This document shows positions 43,731 through 52,404 of a DNA stretch of 64,000 nt, one piece after another. The stretch is from [Mycobacterium] nativiensis (GTDB lineage: Bacteria; Actinomycetota; Actinomycetes; Mycobacteriales; Mycobacteriaceae), in the NCBI RefSeq assembly GCF_020172685.1, contig NZ_CP083986.1, positions 150,456 through 214,455 of the forward strand. Direction: 5' to 3'. Made by a program: the position numbers and the translations under genes. How positions within the stretch are numbered: position 1 is the first letter of the stretch; each line of letters begins with the position of its first letter. The notes under the pieces are model-generated. The model ran no database searches. It was given only the letters and a program-made list of their open reading frames with translations, and was not told the DNA's origin.

Positions 43731-46700
43731 TTACGTGCGGTCGTCCGCCGTGATCATGACTACGGCGGTCGACGCCAGCACCGCAACCGAGACCAGCGCT
43801 GCCAACTGCACGCCCGCGGAATGGCCGGCGTAGCCGTCCACCGACCGCCACGGGTGCCGGCACAACACCGTTCCCGCCACGATCAACCCGCCGGCACTCA
43901 GCCCGAGCCGCGCGACGTCGAACGCGCGCTGCCGATGCCGCAACGCCCACAGCAGGCCCAGTGCGGCCGCGACCACAGCCGCCCCGGCGGTCCCGGAGAT
44001 CAGGGTGCCCACGGTCAGTGCACCGATCGCCGCCACGCGGCGGCTGGGCCGCCACGGCGGCGCCGGCGGTCCGGGACTGCGGGTCCGCCGCGCCGGCCAC
44101 CAGGCGAGCAGTGCCAGCAGCGGCAGCAGCGCCAGCCCACCGGCTATCCCGAGGCGATACATCCGGTTCGGCCCGAACTCCCAGGTGACGGTGCCGTCGG
44201 TCCCCGCCGGCAGCACCCAGCCCTGCTGCCATCCGTTGACCGCCACCGGAACCAGTCGGTTGCCGTCCTGCGTGCGCGCCACCCAGCCGCTGTTGATGCT
44301 CTCCGGGACGGCCAGCAGCCGAGCCCCCGCCGCGCCGGGAACCGTCACTTCACGCTTGGCCGGGCTCCACGCGTCGATGACCGCGGGTGTCGCCACCGAC
44401 CCGACCTCAGCCTCAGCAAGCGGCCCGGACAGCATCGCGCCGTCGATGACGAACATGGGACCGGGGCTGATCAGCAGTTCCTGCTCGCCGGGGGGCAGTG
44501 CGATCGGCCGCTGATCACACGGCCGCGCAGCCAGCGGCTCGTCGTCGAGGAGCGCACCGACGGTGGTCGTGATCGAGGTGTGCACGAAGCGGCCGGCGAT
44601 GGCGATGATCGGGCCGCGGTCGCAGCCGACGGTGATCGGGCGCGACCGATTGCGGGCGGGATCGGTGGGGGCCACCGGCCGGCCTTCGGTGTCGAGCACG
44701 CTGACCTCGGCCAACCCCGGCGGTTTGAGCTGATCGAAGCCGATCGCGGTGCGGTCGATCACGTCCTCCCAGTCCAGCAGGCTGATCTTGACGGTGTCGG
44801 TGACACGGGGCAGCAGGCGCACTCGCTGCTCGTCGGACCCGTCCAGTTCCCGCATCTGTGGGCCGGAGCCGAGATCGACGGCCACCAGCGTGGGCCGTGC
44901 CGGCAACGGGGAGCGACTCGCGGTGAGCCGTAGGCCGGCCACCTTCACCGGACGCGGCAGCGTGAGGGTCAAGGTCGGCGGGGAGCGGTGGGCGACCACC
45001 CGCTGCGACGCCGTCCAGGCGGTGCCCGGGTCGCCGTCCGCCGCGGCGTAGGCCGCTCCCAGCACGTCGACCACGTCGGCGTCGCCGTGGGCCCGGGTGG
45101 TGCCCGGCTCGGCGATCAGGTCGACCAGGTTCGGACCCTGCCGGGGCCGTACCCAGACCGTCGGGGTCACCGACATGGCCCGCGGCACGTTCAGGGTGCG
45201 GCTGAGCGTGGTGGGTTCCTCGGGCTCGAGCATCATCGACGCCGCGCACCGCACCGTGTCGGCAACCGCCGCGCAGCCGGCCCGTCCCGGCAAGCCGGCG
45301 CCAAGGTCCCATTGCGCCACCTGCGCGCCCGCCGGCGGTGCCGGGACCACCGCGGTGTGGCGCAGGTCCACCGGATGGGCGAAGCCGGACGCGTCGTACT
45401 GGGTGATCGCCAGGTCGGTGATACCGAACTGCACGCCGGGGGAGCCGTCGTCGGTGCCCGACGCGGTGATCCGCACCCAGGGCGTCTCGCCGTAGGGCAG
45501 TGCGGCGATGAGCGGCTCGCCGGCGCGGTCGAACCGCAACGTGGTGGTGCCGTTGATGGTGGAGATCTGCATCCTCCGCACCTGTGCGCCGACCGCCGTG
45601 GCACTGGGCGTCACCGTGATGGTGGCGTTGGTCAACGGGTGGTCGAAGTCCACCTGCAACCATTGGCCGACCGCCGACTGCAGCGCGTTGGAGACCCAGG
45701 CGGTACCCGAGTCGCCGTCGATCGCGGCGGCCGGTGAGGTCGACGGCGCCACGTCGGGCAGCGTGGTGGCGTCCGAGGAGGAACTCGACGCGGTGAGCCG
45801 TCCGCCGATCCAGCCGCCGAAGACGGTGCTGGCACCGGGCGTCGGGTAGTCCGGGACCCGGCTGTGGGTGCGCCGGGCGTCGCCGGGGGCCCGGATGGTC
45901 GACGAGTGGTCGTCAACCCGCCCGTAGTCGGTCTCGCGGGCCAGCGGCGTATCGGTCACGGTGACCCCCCTTTTTTCGGGGGTTTCCAGTCCGGCGCGCC
46001 GGGCGTCGGCGGTCATCAGCACCGGACCCAGCTTGGGCTCGCCGCGCAACCGGCGGTGCTCGTCGAGCCGCAACAGCACCTCCGGTCCGCCATCGATCCG
46101 CGGCAGCGCGTCGAGGTCGGCGAGAAACGGTGCGCCCGGGCCGCCGTCGGCCGCCGGATCGCCCACTCGGTAGATCTCGATCGCCGGATAGGCCGGGCGC
46201 AGCCCGCTGTCGGAGACGAATCCGGGCACCGTGCCGGACCCGATCGGCTCGCCGAACTGAGCCACCCGGTGCAGGCCCGGTGAGCCGTCGACGGTGCGGT
46301 GCACCAGCAGCGGGCGCGCCGACCGCGAGGTGTCGGGGTCGAGGTCGTTTCGCACCACCAGATACGAGATGCCCTGCCGTGCGAGGGTGTCGGCGAGACC
46401 CGCGGACGGCCGGCCGGCGGCGAACAACCGCTGCACCGAGTCGAGTGCCCGGATCGTCTGGGGCGGGGTCAACGGAATCGAGTCGCGCACCCCCCACGGG
46501 CCGACGTCGAGCACCTGAAGGGGCTCGTCGTGACTGGTGCCCCAGGTCTGGGTGGCGAATGGCGCCCCCGGCGCGACCAGCACCCGCCCGGGTGTGGGAC
46601 CGCCGCCGCTGTTCTCGCGCAACCAATCCGCGGCGTCATGCCAATACTGTGGCAGCGCGCTGAACGTTCCGGGCGGGGTGAGCCGGCCGGTCCAGGCCAG

Positions 46701-48017
46701 CGATGTGCTGACCAGCAGCGCCGTCAGGATCACCGTGCCGACCGCGGCCGCCTTGTGGTGTTCGGGGTGGACGAATGCGCGCAGCCACACCGGCTTCGGC
46801 GCGCTGCCCGGCAACGGGATGCGTCCCAACAGGTGAACGAGCCCCAGTACCAGCGGGATTCGGAGCACCGATTCGAGTTTGTGCACGTTGCGCAACGGGG
46901 CGCCGGCTCCGTCGAGGAATGCCTGCACCGACTGCGCCAGCGGTGAACCCAGCCCACCGGCGTAGCCCACGGCCAGCAGCGTCACCCCGATCAACAGCAT
47001 TGTCACCAGCCGGCCGCTGCCGGGCAGCTTCCGGCGCAGCATGCCGGTCAGGCCGGCCAGACCACCGGCGGCGACCAGGCAGGTGCCCAGGATCATCACC
47101 GGGCGGGTGACCAGCGGCGCCCCGGCGGTGGCGGCGGGCGCGACGAACGGTGTCCAACTGTGGGTGCCGCGCAGCATCTCGGTCAGCGACGTCCACCGCG
47201 TGGTCACTCCGGCGGATTCGATGAAATCCAGGAACGGCGGGCTGACCCGGCCCAGCAGAACCAGGGCCACCACCCACCAGGTCACCGCCAGCGTCAGTGC
47301 CAGTAGCCACCAGCCGGTGAACCGCCACCAGCGCCGGTTCGGGCGATGGCACAGCCACCAGATCATCGCCGGCAGACACCCCGCCAGGGTCGCGACGGCG
47401 TTGACGGCGCCCATCAGCGCGACCGCGACCCCGGCCTGACCGGCCAGCATCCGCGCCGGACGCCCGGGGTTGTCGGCACCCGGTGCCCCCAGCGCCCGGA
47501 TGACCGGCAGCAACACCCAGGGGGCCAGCATCATCGGCAGCGTCTCGGAGGAGATCGAGCCCAGGGTGGTCAGCACCCGCGGCGACAGGGCGAATGCCGC
47601 GGCGCCGATCACTCGTGCCGTCGGGGTCCCGATCCGCAGGGTTTCGGCGACCCGCAGCAGGCCCCAGAATCCGACCGTGAGCAGCACCGCCCACCACAGC
47701 CGCTGAACTATCCACCCGGGCAGCCCCACCAGGTCGCCGACCAGGAAGAAGGCGCCGTGCGGGAACAGGTAGCCATAGGCCTGGTTCTGCACCTGGCCGA
47801 ACGGCAGCTCGCTGCTCCACAGGTTGACGGCGCGCGCCAGAAAGCGCAGCGGATCGACGGTGAGATCGAGTTTGGTGTCGGGGGAGATTCGGCCGGGCGC
47901 CTGAACGAAGCTGCACGCCAGTGCCACCGCGCCGACCAGCCACAGCCAGCGCCGCGTCAGCGGTGTCGCAGTCTGCGGCTCCGCCGGCGGATTACCGGCC
48001 CCTGCCGGCGTCCGCAC
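43731..48017 (-). CDS. aftD: Alpha-(1-3)-arabinofuranosyltransferase AftD
   Basis: This 1428-residue GT-C membrane arabinosyltransferase adds arabinofuranose to arabinogalactan/lipoarabinomannan, using decaprenyl-phosphoryl-arabinose. It starts at GTG (MRTPAGAGNPPAEPQ). The N-terminal part has about ten helices and the loop LDLTVDPLRFLARAVNLWSS typical of the family. A long periplasmic section with carbohydrate-binding-like regions (residues about 680-1290) is followed by C-terminal helices (LGIAGGLALLPLLALLAWWP). Length and neighbours (DUF2613 peptide, lpqI) match Rv0236c. It is probably essential. The frame is unbroken over 4.3 kb. Confidence 0.95.
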   Translation of the reverse strand: MRTPAGAGNPPAEPQTATPLTRRWLWLVGAVALACSFVQAPGRISPDTKLDLTVDPLRFLARAVNLWSSELPFGQVQNQAYGYLFPHGAFFLVGDLVGLPGWIVQRLWWAVLLTVGFWGLLRVAETLRIGTPTARVIGAAAFALSPRVLTTLGSISSETLPMMLAPWVLLPVIRALGAPGADNPGRPARMLAGQAGVAVALMGAVNAVATLAGCLPAMIWWLCHRPNRRWWRFTGWWLLALTLAVTWWVVALVLLGRVSPPFLDFIESAGVTTRWTSLTEMLRGTHSWTPFVAPAATAGAPLVTRPVMILGTCLVAAGGLAGLTGMLRRKLPGSGRLVTMLLIGVTLLAVGYAGGLGSPLAQSVQAFLDGAGAPLRNVHKLESVLRIPLVLGLVHLLGRIPLPGSAPKPVWLRAFVHPEHHKAAAVGTVILTALLVSTSLAWTGRLTPPGTFSALPQYWHDAADWLRENSGGGPTPGRVLVAPGAPFATQTWGTSHDEPLQVLDVGPWGVRDSIPLTPPQTIRALDSVQRLFAAGRPSAGLADTLARQGISYLVVRNDLDPDTSRSARPLLVHRTVDGSPGLHRVAQFGEPIGSGTVPGFVSDSGLRPAYPAIEIYRVGDPAADGGPGAPFLADLDALPRIDGGPEVLLRLDEHRRLRGEPKLGPVLMTADARRAGLETPEKRGVTVTDTPLARETDYGRVDDHSSTIRAPGDARRTHSRVPDYPTPGASTVFGGWIGGRLTASSSSSDATTLPDVAPSTSPAAAIDGDSGTAWVSNALQSAVGQWLQVDFDHPLTNATITVTPSATAVGAQVRRMQISTINGTTTLRFDRAGEPLIAALPYGETPWVRITASGTDDGSPGVQFGITDLAITQYDASGFAHPVDLRHTAVVPAPPAGAQVAQWDLGAGLPGRAGCAAVADTVRCAASMMLEPEEPTTLSRTLNVPRAMSVTPTVWVRPRQGPNLVDLIAEPGTTRAHGDADVVDVLGAAYAAADGDPGTAWTASQRVVAHRSPPTLTLTLPRPVKVAGLRLTASRSPLPARPTLVAVDLGSGPQMRELDGSDEQRVRLLPRVTDTVKISLLDWEDVIDRTAIGFDQLKPPGLAEVSVLDTEGRPVAPTDPARNRSRPITVGCDRGPIIAIAGRFVHTSITTTVGALLDDEPLAARPCDQRPIALPPGEQELLISPGPMFVIDGAMLSGPLAEAEVGSVATPAVIDAWSPAKREVTVPGAAGARLLAVPESINSGWVARTQDGNRLVPVAVNGWQQGWVLPAGTDGTVTWEFGPNRMYRLGIAGGLALLPLLALLAWWPARRTRSPGPPAPPWRPSRRVAAIGALTVGTLISGTAGAAVVAAALGLLWALRHRQRAFDVARLGLSAGGLIVAGTVLCRHPWRSVDGYAGHSAGVQLAALVSVAVLASTAVVMITADDRT

Positions 48018-48018
48018 G

Positions 48019-48192
48019 TCAGCCGCGGTTGCCGTATTCCACCCGGTTCAGCACCGAGGACTGCGGGTCTCCTCCCGCGATCTGCGGCTTGGTGTCTTGT
48101 TGCACCATCAGCGTGACCCCGAAGACAGCTGCTGCACCGAGTAGCACCCCGACGACGATGCTGATGGCCGCCGGCACCACGAACCGAGGCAT
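48019..48192 (-). CDS. DUF2613 small membrane peptide (Rv0236A-like)
   Basis: This 57-residue peptide, MPRFVVPAAISIVVGVLLGA then AAVFGVTLMVQQDTKPQIAG, has one N-terminal membrane helix and a short extracytoplasmic tail ending RVEYGNRG. It starts at the ATG at 48192 behind GGAAGGAG; the open frame extends to 48222 without a better site. Its stop is one base before the aftD GTG, so it is the first gene of the aftD transcript. It is easily missed because of its size. The family is conserved beside aftD in mycobacteria; its function is unknown. Confidence 0.85.
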   Translation of the reverse strand: MPRFVVPAAISIVVGVLLGAAAVFGVTLMVQQDTKPQIAGGDPQSSVLNRVEYGNRG

Positions 48193-48318
48193 GGTCTGGC
48201 TCCTTCCGCAATCCCGCGACATGATCTCGGGGTACTGTCACCCCCCGCTGACCCCGACCGACAACGTAGCATGCGGGCCTTGCGTGTCCGGGTGTTCCGG
48301 CCGTGACAGCATGGTGCG

Positions 48319-49509
48319 ATGCCTCGATCGCTGACTCGACAACTGCCCGGTCTGCTGCTTGCCACCGCGATGCTGCCCGCCCTGGTTACGGCGTGCTCGC
48401 CGCGCACCGAGACACCCGAACCGTCGACTCAGGCCGGACCGTCGGGAACCACTGAGTCCTCGGAGGCCGCTGCCAAGCCGGTCGACCCGGCCTGCGAGAA
48501 ACTGGCGGCGCTGCCGATCCGCGACAAGCTGGCGCAGCTGGTGATGGTCGGGGTCCGCGACGCGGCCGATGCGCGCGCGGTGGTGACCGACCACCATGTC
48601 GGCGGCATCTTCATCGGCAGCTGGACCGATCTGGCGATCCTGACCGACGGCTCGCTCAAGGAGATCGCCGGTACCGACGCCCTGATGCCGTTGGGAGTCA
48701 GCGTCGATGAGGAGGGCGGCCGGGTGGCGCGGCTGTCGTCGCTGATCGGGAAGGCGCCGTCGGCCAAGGAGCTGGCCCAGACCCGCACCGCTGCCCAGGT
48801 GCGGGAATTGGCGGCCGAGCGCGGTCGCAAGATGGCTGACTTGGGCATCACGGTCGACTTCGCGCCCGTCGTCGACGTGGTGGACGCCGACACCGACGAC
48901 GACACCGTGATCGGTGACCGCTCGTTCGGGTCGGACCCGGCCAAGGTCACCGAGTACGCCGGGGCGTATGCGCAGGGCCTGCGGGACGGTGGGGTGCTGC
49001 CGGTACTCAAGCACTTCCCCGGTCACGGACACGGCTCGGGCGACTCGCACACCGCCGGCGCGGTGGCCACGCCACCGTTGGCGAAACTGCAGGACAACGA
49101 CCTGGTGCCCTATCGCACGCTGGTCACCCAGGAGCCGGTGGCGGTGATGCTGGGCCATCTCGAGGTGCCCGGCCTCACCGACGAGCCGGCCAGCCTGAGC
49201 CCGGCGGCGGTCAAGCTGCTGCGCACCGGTACCGACTACCACGGACCGGCGTTCGACGGGGTGGTCTTCAGTGACGACCTGTCGTCGATGGCCGCGATCG
49301 CCGATCACTACGGGGTGGCCGAGGCGGTGCTGCGCAGCCTGCAGGCCGGCGTCGACATCGCGCTGTGGGTGACCACCGACGAGGTGCCGGCGGTGCTGGA
49401 CCGTCTCGAGCAGGCGGTGGCCGCCGGCGAGCTGAAGCAGGAGGCGGTCGACGCCTCGCTGGCGCGGGTGGCCGCGGTCAAGAAGCCCGGTACCCACTGC
49501 CGCGGGTGA
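48319..49509 (+). CDS. lpqI: Lipoprotein beta-N-acetylglucosaminidase LpqI (GH3)
   Basis: This 396-residue glycoside hydrolase family 3 lipoprotein has an N-terminal signal with lipobox LVTAC giving lipidated Cys26. A Thr/Ser/Glu-rich spacer and the catalytic domain follow. The NagZ-type motif KHFPGHGHGSGDSHTAG (with the Asp-Ser-His acid/base dyad) and the nucleophile aspartate in GVVFSDDLSSMAA are intact. It should trim N-acetylglucosamine from peptidoglycan fragments outside the membrane, feeding cell-wall recycling. It is divergent from the DUF2613/aftD genes and followed by a TetR gene, as Rv0237-Rv0238. Confidence 0.94.
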   Translation: MPRSLTRQLPGLLLATAMLPALVTACSPRTETPEPSTQAGPSGTTESSEAAAKPVDPACEKLAALPIRDKLAQLVMVGVRDAADARAVVTDHHVGGIFIGSWTDLAILTDGSLKEIAGTDALMPLGVSVDEEGGRVARLSSLIGKAPSAKELAQTRTAAQVRELAAERGRKMADLGITVDFAPVVDVVDADTDDDTVIGDRSFGSDPAKVTEYAGAYAQGLRDGGVLPVLKHFPGHGHGSGDSHTAGAVATPPLAKLQDNDLVPYRTLVTQEPVAVMLGHLEVPGLTDEPASLSPAAVKLLRTGTDYHGPAFDGVVFSDDLSSMAAIADHYGVAEAVLRSLQAGVDIALWVTTDEVPAVLDRLEQAVAAGELKQEAVDASLARVAAVKKPGTHCRG

Positions 49510-49533
49510 TCCCGGCGCCCCGGCGCGCACAGG

Positions 49534-49547
49534 TTACTCTTGGGTAA
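49534..49547. promoter_or_regulatory. TTACY-N4-RGTAA palindrome upstream of the Rv0238-like TetR
   Basis: TTACTCTTGGGTAA lies 37 bases before the TetR start. The same pattern occurs at 56841-56854 (fabG4/fadA2) and 62139-62152 (fadE5), with identical spacing of the TTAC/GTAA half-sites. Confidence 0.65.
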
Positions 49548-49584
49548 GATCGGGCCGTAGGGCGCGCGGAAGGACCTCGAAGCG

Positions 49585-50184
49585 ATGGCAGCTGGCAGTA
49601 AGCGGTTACCGCGTGCCGTCCGCGAGCAGCAGATGCTCGACGCCGCCGTGCAGATGTTCTCGATCAACGGCTACCACGAGACCTCGATGGACTCCATCGC
49701 CGCGGCCGCGCAGATCTCCAAACCGATGCTGTATCTGTACTACGGCTCCAAGGAAGAGCTGTTCGGGGCGTGCCTGGATCGCGAACTGCGCCGCTTCGTT
49801 GAGACGGTGCGCACCGGCATCGACTTTCAGCAGTCCCCGAAAGACCTGCTGGGCAACACGATCCGGTCATTCCTGCGCTACATCGATGCCAACCGGGCGT
49901 CATGGATCGTGATGTATACCCAGGCCACCAGCTCGCAGGCGTTCGCCCACACCGTGCGTGAGGGCCGTGAGCGAATCATCGAGCTGGTCGGCCGGCTGCT
50001 GCGGGCCGGTACCCGTAATCCCGAGCCGGGCATCGACTTCGAGATGATGGCCGTCGCGCTGGTGGGCGCCGGCGAGGCGATCGCCAGCCGGGTCAGCACC
50101 GGCGACACCGACGTCGACGAGGCGGGCGAGCTGATGATCAACCTGTTCTGGCGTGGCCTGAAGGGTGCCCCCGGCGGCCCCTAG
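49585..50184 (+). CDS. TetR-family regulator (Rv0238-like)
   Basis: This 199-residue TetR protein has the N-terminal helix-turn-helix VQMFSINGYHETSMDSIAAA then AQISKPMLYLYYGSKEELFG and a helical C-terminal ligand pocket. The start is ATG (MAAGSKRLPRAVREQQ). A palindrome TTACTCTTGGGTAA precedes it. Similar palindromes stand in the fabG4-fadA2 divergent promoter and before fadE5 within the same neighbourhood, so this is the best candidate regulator of those fatty-acid genes. The gene lies downstream of lpqI but has its own upstream gap of 75 bases. It is convergent with the PE-PPE hydrolase gene. Confidence 0.92.
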   Translation: MAAGSKRLPRAVREQQMLDAAVQMFSINGYHETSMDSIAAAAQISKPMLYLYYGSKEELFGACLDRELRRFVETVRTGIDFQQSPKDLLGNTIRSFLRYIDANRASWIVMYTQATSSQAFAHTVREGRERIIELVGRLLRAGTRNPEPGIDFEMMAVALVGAGEAIASRVSTGDTDVDEAGELMINLFWRGLKGAPGGP

Positions 50185-50197
50185 CGTGGACGCCGCA

Positions 50198-51688
50198 TCA
50201 CGCCTGGAACAGATCCTGGATAGTAGCGGTGATGTCGCTGATCGCGCCGTTGATGGCGAGGAACTCGAAACCGGCTGCCAGCGTGCCTAATCCGACGACG
50301 CCCGCGAGCGGCAGGCCGATCGCGTTGAGGATGTCGCCCTGGGCGAGTTCCTGGGCGAAGACGCTGGCCGCATACGCCGGTGCGGTGGTGAGCATGGCGT
50401 TGAGGATGTCAGCGGTAGGAAGCAGCGTGGCATAGGCCGTCGAAGTGATGCTGGTGAACGCGTTGACGATATCGGTGAAGCTGGGCATTGACAGCGCCGC
50501 GACATCCGCCGGGGCGCCCAGCAGGTCCGCCGCACTGGGGAACGACAGGTGCGTCAGGTCGTTGAAGAAGTTCTGCACCCCTTCCTGCGCTCCGTTGCCG
50601 AGGGCCTTGAGCACTTCGCCCCAGTCGAGATCGGTCGGGAACAGCGAGTACGGGGTCGCGACATCCGCCGGCCCGGAATCCCAGCCGTTGGTGATGCTGC
50701 CGTAGCCCAGGTTCACCAGAATCCGCATGGTCGGTTCCAGCAGGTCGTAGAGCGGTTGGCCGATCACCGGCATCGACTTCAGCGGCATCAGCAGCGGCAG
50801 TATCTCGCTGGGAATCATGAAGTAGTGGGTGTTGCCGTCGTAACCCTCGCTCATCGGCAGTTCGATGGCCGTCGCCAGCTGTTCGGGGGTCAGAGTCGGA
50901 TAGATCGTGTGCTCGTAGATGATGCCCAGGACGGCGTTGAGGTCGGCGAGGAAGTTGATCGGGTAGCGCGGGAAGTCGGCGTAGCCGTCGTATTCCAGTG
51001 TGTAGACGGTGGTGTCCCACGGGTTGTCTTCCGGGATCGCGCCGTTGAACGTGATGCCCAGGCTCGGGATGGTCGGGTAGCTGCCGTCGGTCAGCACATC
51101 CATGCGTTCGAACAGGCCGCCGTTGGGATTGTTGGGGGCGCCGAGCAGCACGAAGGACAACTGGTCGGCGGTCGGCCGTTGGTCGGCGGGCAGCGCCAGC
51201 AGATCGCGCATCACCATGGTGGAGATGGTGCTGCTCTGCGAGTAGCCCAGTACGACGAGGTTGTTCCCCGCGGCGATCTGCTGGTCGATCGTGTTGTGCA
51301 GGATGGCGACGCCCTGGGCCAGCGACGGATCGAGCTCCAGGCTTTTGACGCCGCTGTTGGGGTAGAGACCCTCCGGGGTGAACAGGCCGTTCGTGGCATC
51401 CACCGGGTAGCGAGGCTGGCCGGGAAAGAACGGGGTGGTGGGGTTGATGTAGCGGGCGCTCAGTGCGTCGATGTAGCTCTGGGGAGGTATCGGCAGGCCG
51501 CTGCCGCCCATGATCCATGCCTGGGTGTCCAACAACTTCACTTGAGCCAGAAGTGTTTTCGCGTCCTCCGGCACAGCCGGATTCAGTATCGGCACCACAC
51601 CCAGCGCGACGGCGGAGGTGATCGCCAAGGGTGCGCCGACGGCGCGCAGCATCCGGCTGGGGTTGTCGAGACGAAACGCGAAGGTCAT
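50198..51688 (-). CDS. Secreted PE-PPE-domain serine hydrolase without PE or PPE
   Basis: This 496-residue protein has an alpha/beta-hydrolase PE-PPE domain. The nucleophile Ser150 sits in NLVVLGYSQSSTIS (GxSxS form), followed by LLGAPNNPNGG and a downstream acid/histidine region with DGNTHYFMIP. The N-terminus (MTFAFRLDNPSRMLRAVGAP and a hydrophobic LAITSAVALGVVPIL) is a signal or anchor, not a PE or PPE domain, so export by the general route rather than ESX is likely. Family members are esterases or lipases on the cell surface. The C-terminal 120 residues are Ala/Thr-rich with hydrophobic helices. It is divergent from a TetR gene with a palindromic operator. Confidence 0.87.
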   Translation of the reverse strand: MTFAFRLDNPSRMLRAVGAPLAITSAVALGVVPILNPAVPEDAKTLLAQVKLLDTQAWIMGGSGLPIPPQSYIDALSARYINPTTPFFPGQPRYPVDATNGLFTPEGLYPNSGVKSLELDPSLAQGVAILHNTIDQQIAAGNNLVVLGYSQSSTISTMVMRDLLALPADQRPTADQLSFVLLGAPNNPNGGLFERMDVLTDGSYPTIPSLGITFNGAIPEDNPWDTTVYTLEYDGYADFPRYPINFLADLNAVLGIIYEHTIYPTLTPEQLATAIELPMSEGYDGNTHYFMIPSEILPLLMPLKSMPVIGQPLYDLLEPTMRILVNLGYGSITNGWDSGPADVATPYSLFPTDLDWGEVLKALGNGAQEGVQNFFNDLTHLSFPSAADLLGAPADVAALSMPSFTDIVNAFTSITSTAYATLLPTADILNAMLTTAPAYAASVFAQELAQGDILNAIGLPLAGVVGLGTLAAGFEFLAINGAISDITATIQDLFQA

Positions 51689-51731
51689 TGGCGTGTCCTT
51701 ACAATTGCCCGACGGCAGGGTCCCCCAGTTG

Positions 51732-51749
51732 ACTGTTCATCTGAACAGT
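51732..51749. promoter_or_regulatory. TetR operator between the PE-PPE hydrolase and TetR genes
   Basis: ACTGTTCA-TC-TGAACAGT is a perfect 8+2+8 palindrome in the 105-base divergent gap, overlapping a TTGACT -35-like element (51729-51734) of the rightward gene. It most likely binds the TetR at 51794 and controls both directions. Confidence 0.85.
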
Positions 51750-51793
51750 TAGATTAGCTGTGACGGAGCTGTCAGCGCAATAGGGGAATCCCA

Positions 51794-52396
51794 ATGAAAA
51801 ACGCCACGCGGGCCGAACAGCGGGCCGCCACACGTCAAGCACTGGTGGGCGCGGCCGTCGAACAACTGCGGACCGAGGGGGTGGCCGCGGTGACGACGCG
51901 CCGGGTCGCCGGTGCCGCGGAGGTCTCGCAAAGCACGGTGATGTACCACTTCCCGACCCGCGACGACCTGGTGAACGCGGCCGTCGCGCAGCTCGCCTTC
52001 GAGCTGGCCGATCAGGCTCGGGTCCACTTCGAGGAGACCACCGCGGCCGCCGCGCTGGACCTGAGCGGTTTCCTCGACCTGCTCTGGCGTGAATTCACCA
52101 CCCCGCAAGCACTTTCGGTGGCCCACCTTTGGGCTGCGTGCTGGACGGATCCGCAGGTCGCCGAGACGGTGAAGTCGTTGGAGCAACACATCTTCGGCCT
52201 GGCCGTCGCCGCGGCCGAAGCGCTGCCCGCGCCCGCCCCGAGCTTTGACCCGGCGGCCTACATGGACACCGTGGTGGTGCTGATCCGCGGGCTGGTGATC
52301 TCGATCCCGGTGTGGGGCCTCGAGTTCATCAGTGCCCATTGGGAAGTCAGCAAGGCCAACCTGCTGAAGGCGGCAGGCGTCTCGGTGGCCGGCTGA
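51794..52396 (+). CDS. TetR-family regulator, divergent to the PE-PPE hydrolase
   Basis: This 200-residue TetR protein has its helix-turn-helix at residues about 10-55 (AVEQLRTEGVAAVTTRRVAG then AAEVSQSTVMYHFPTRDDLV). The C-terminal domain contains MDTVVVLIRGLVISIPVWGL, a hydrophobic ligand pocket helix. It starts ATG behind a weak Shine-Dalgarno. The perfect palindrome in the divergent gap marks it as autoregulated and probably the repressor of the hydrolase. It is convergent with the PE gene, with eight bases between stops. Confidence 0.9.
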   Translation: MKNATRAEQRAATRQALVGAAVEQLRTEGVAAVTTRRVAGAAEVSQSTVMYHFPTRDDLVNAAVAQLAFELADQARVHFEETTAAAALDLSGFLDLLWREFTTPQALSVAHLWAACWTDPQVAETVKSLEQHIFGLAVAAAEALPAPAPSFDPAAYMDTVVVLIRGLVISIPVWGLEFISAHWEVSKANLLKAAGVSVAG

Positions 52397-52404
52397 CCAC
52401 CGGA

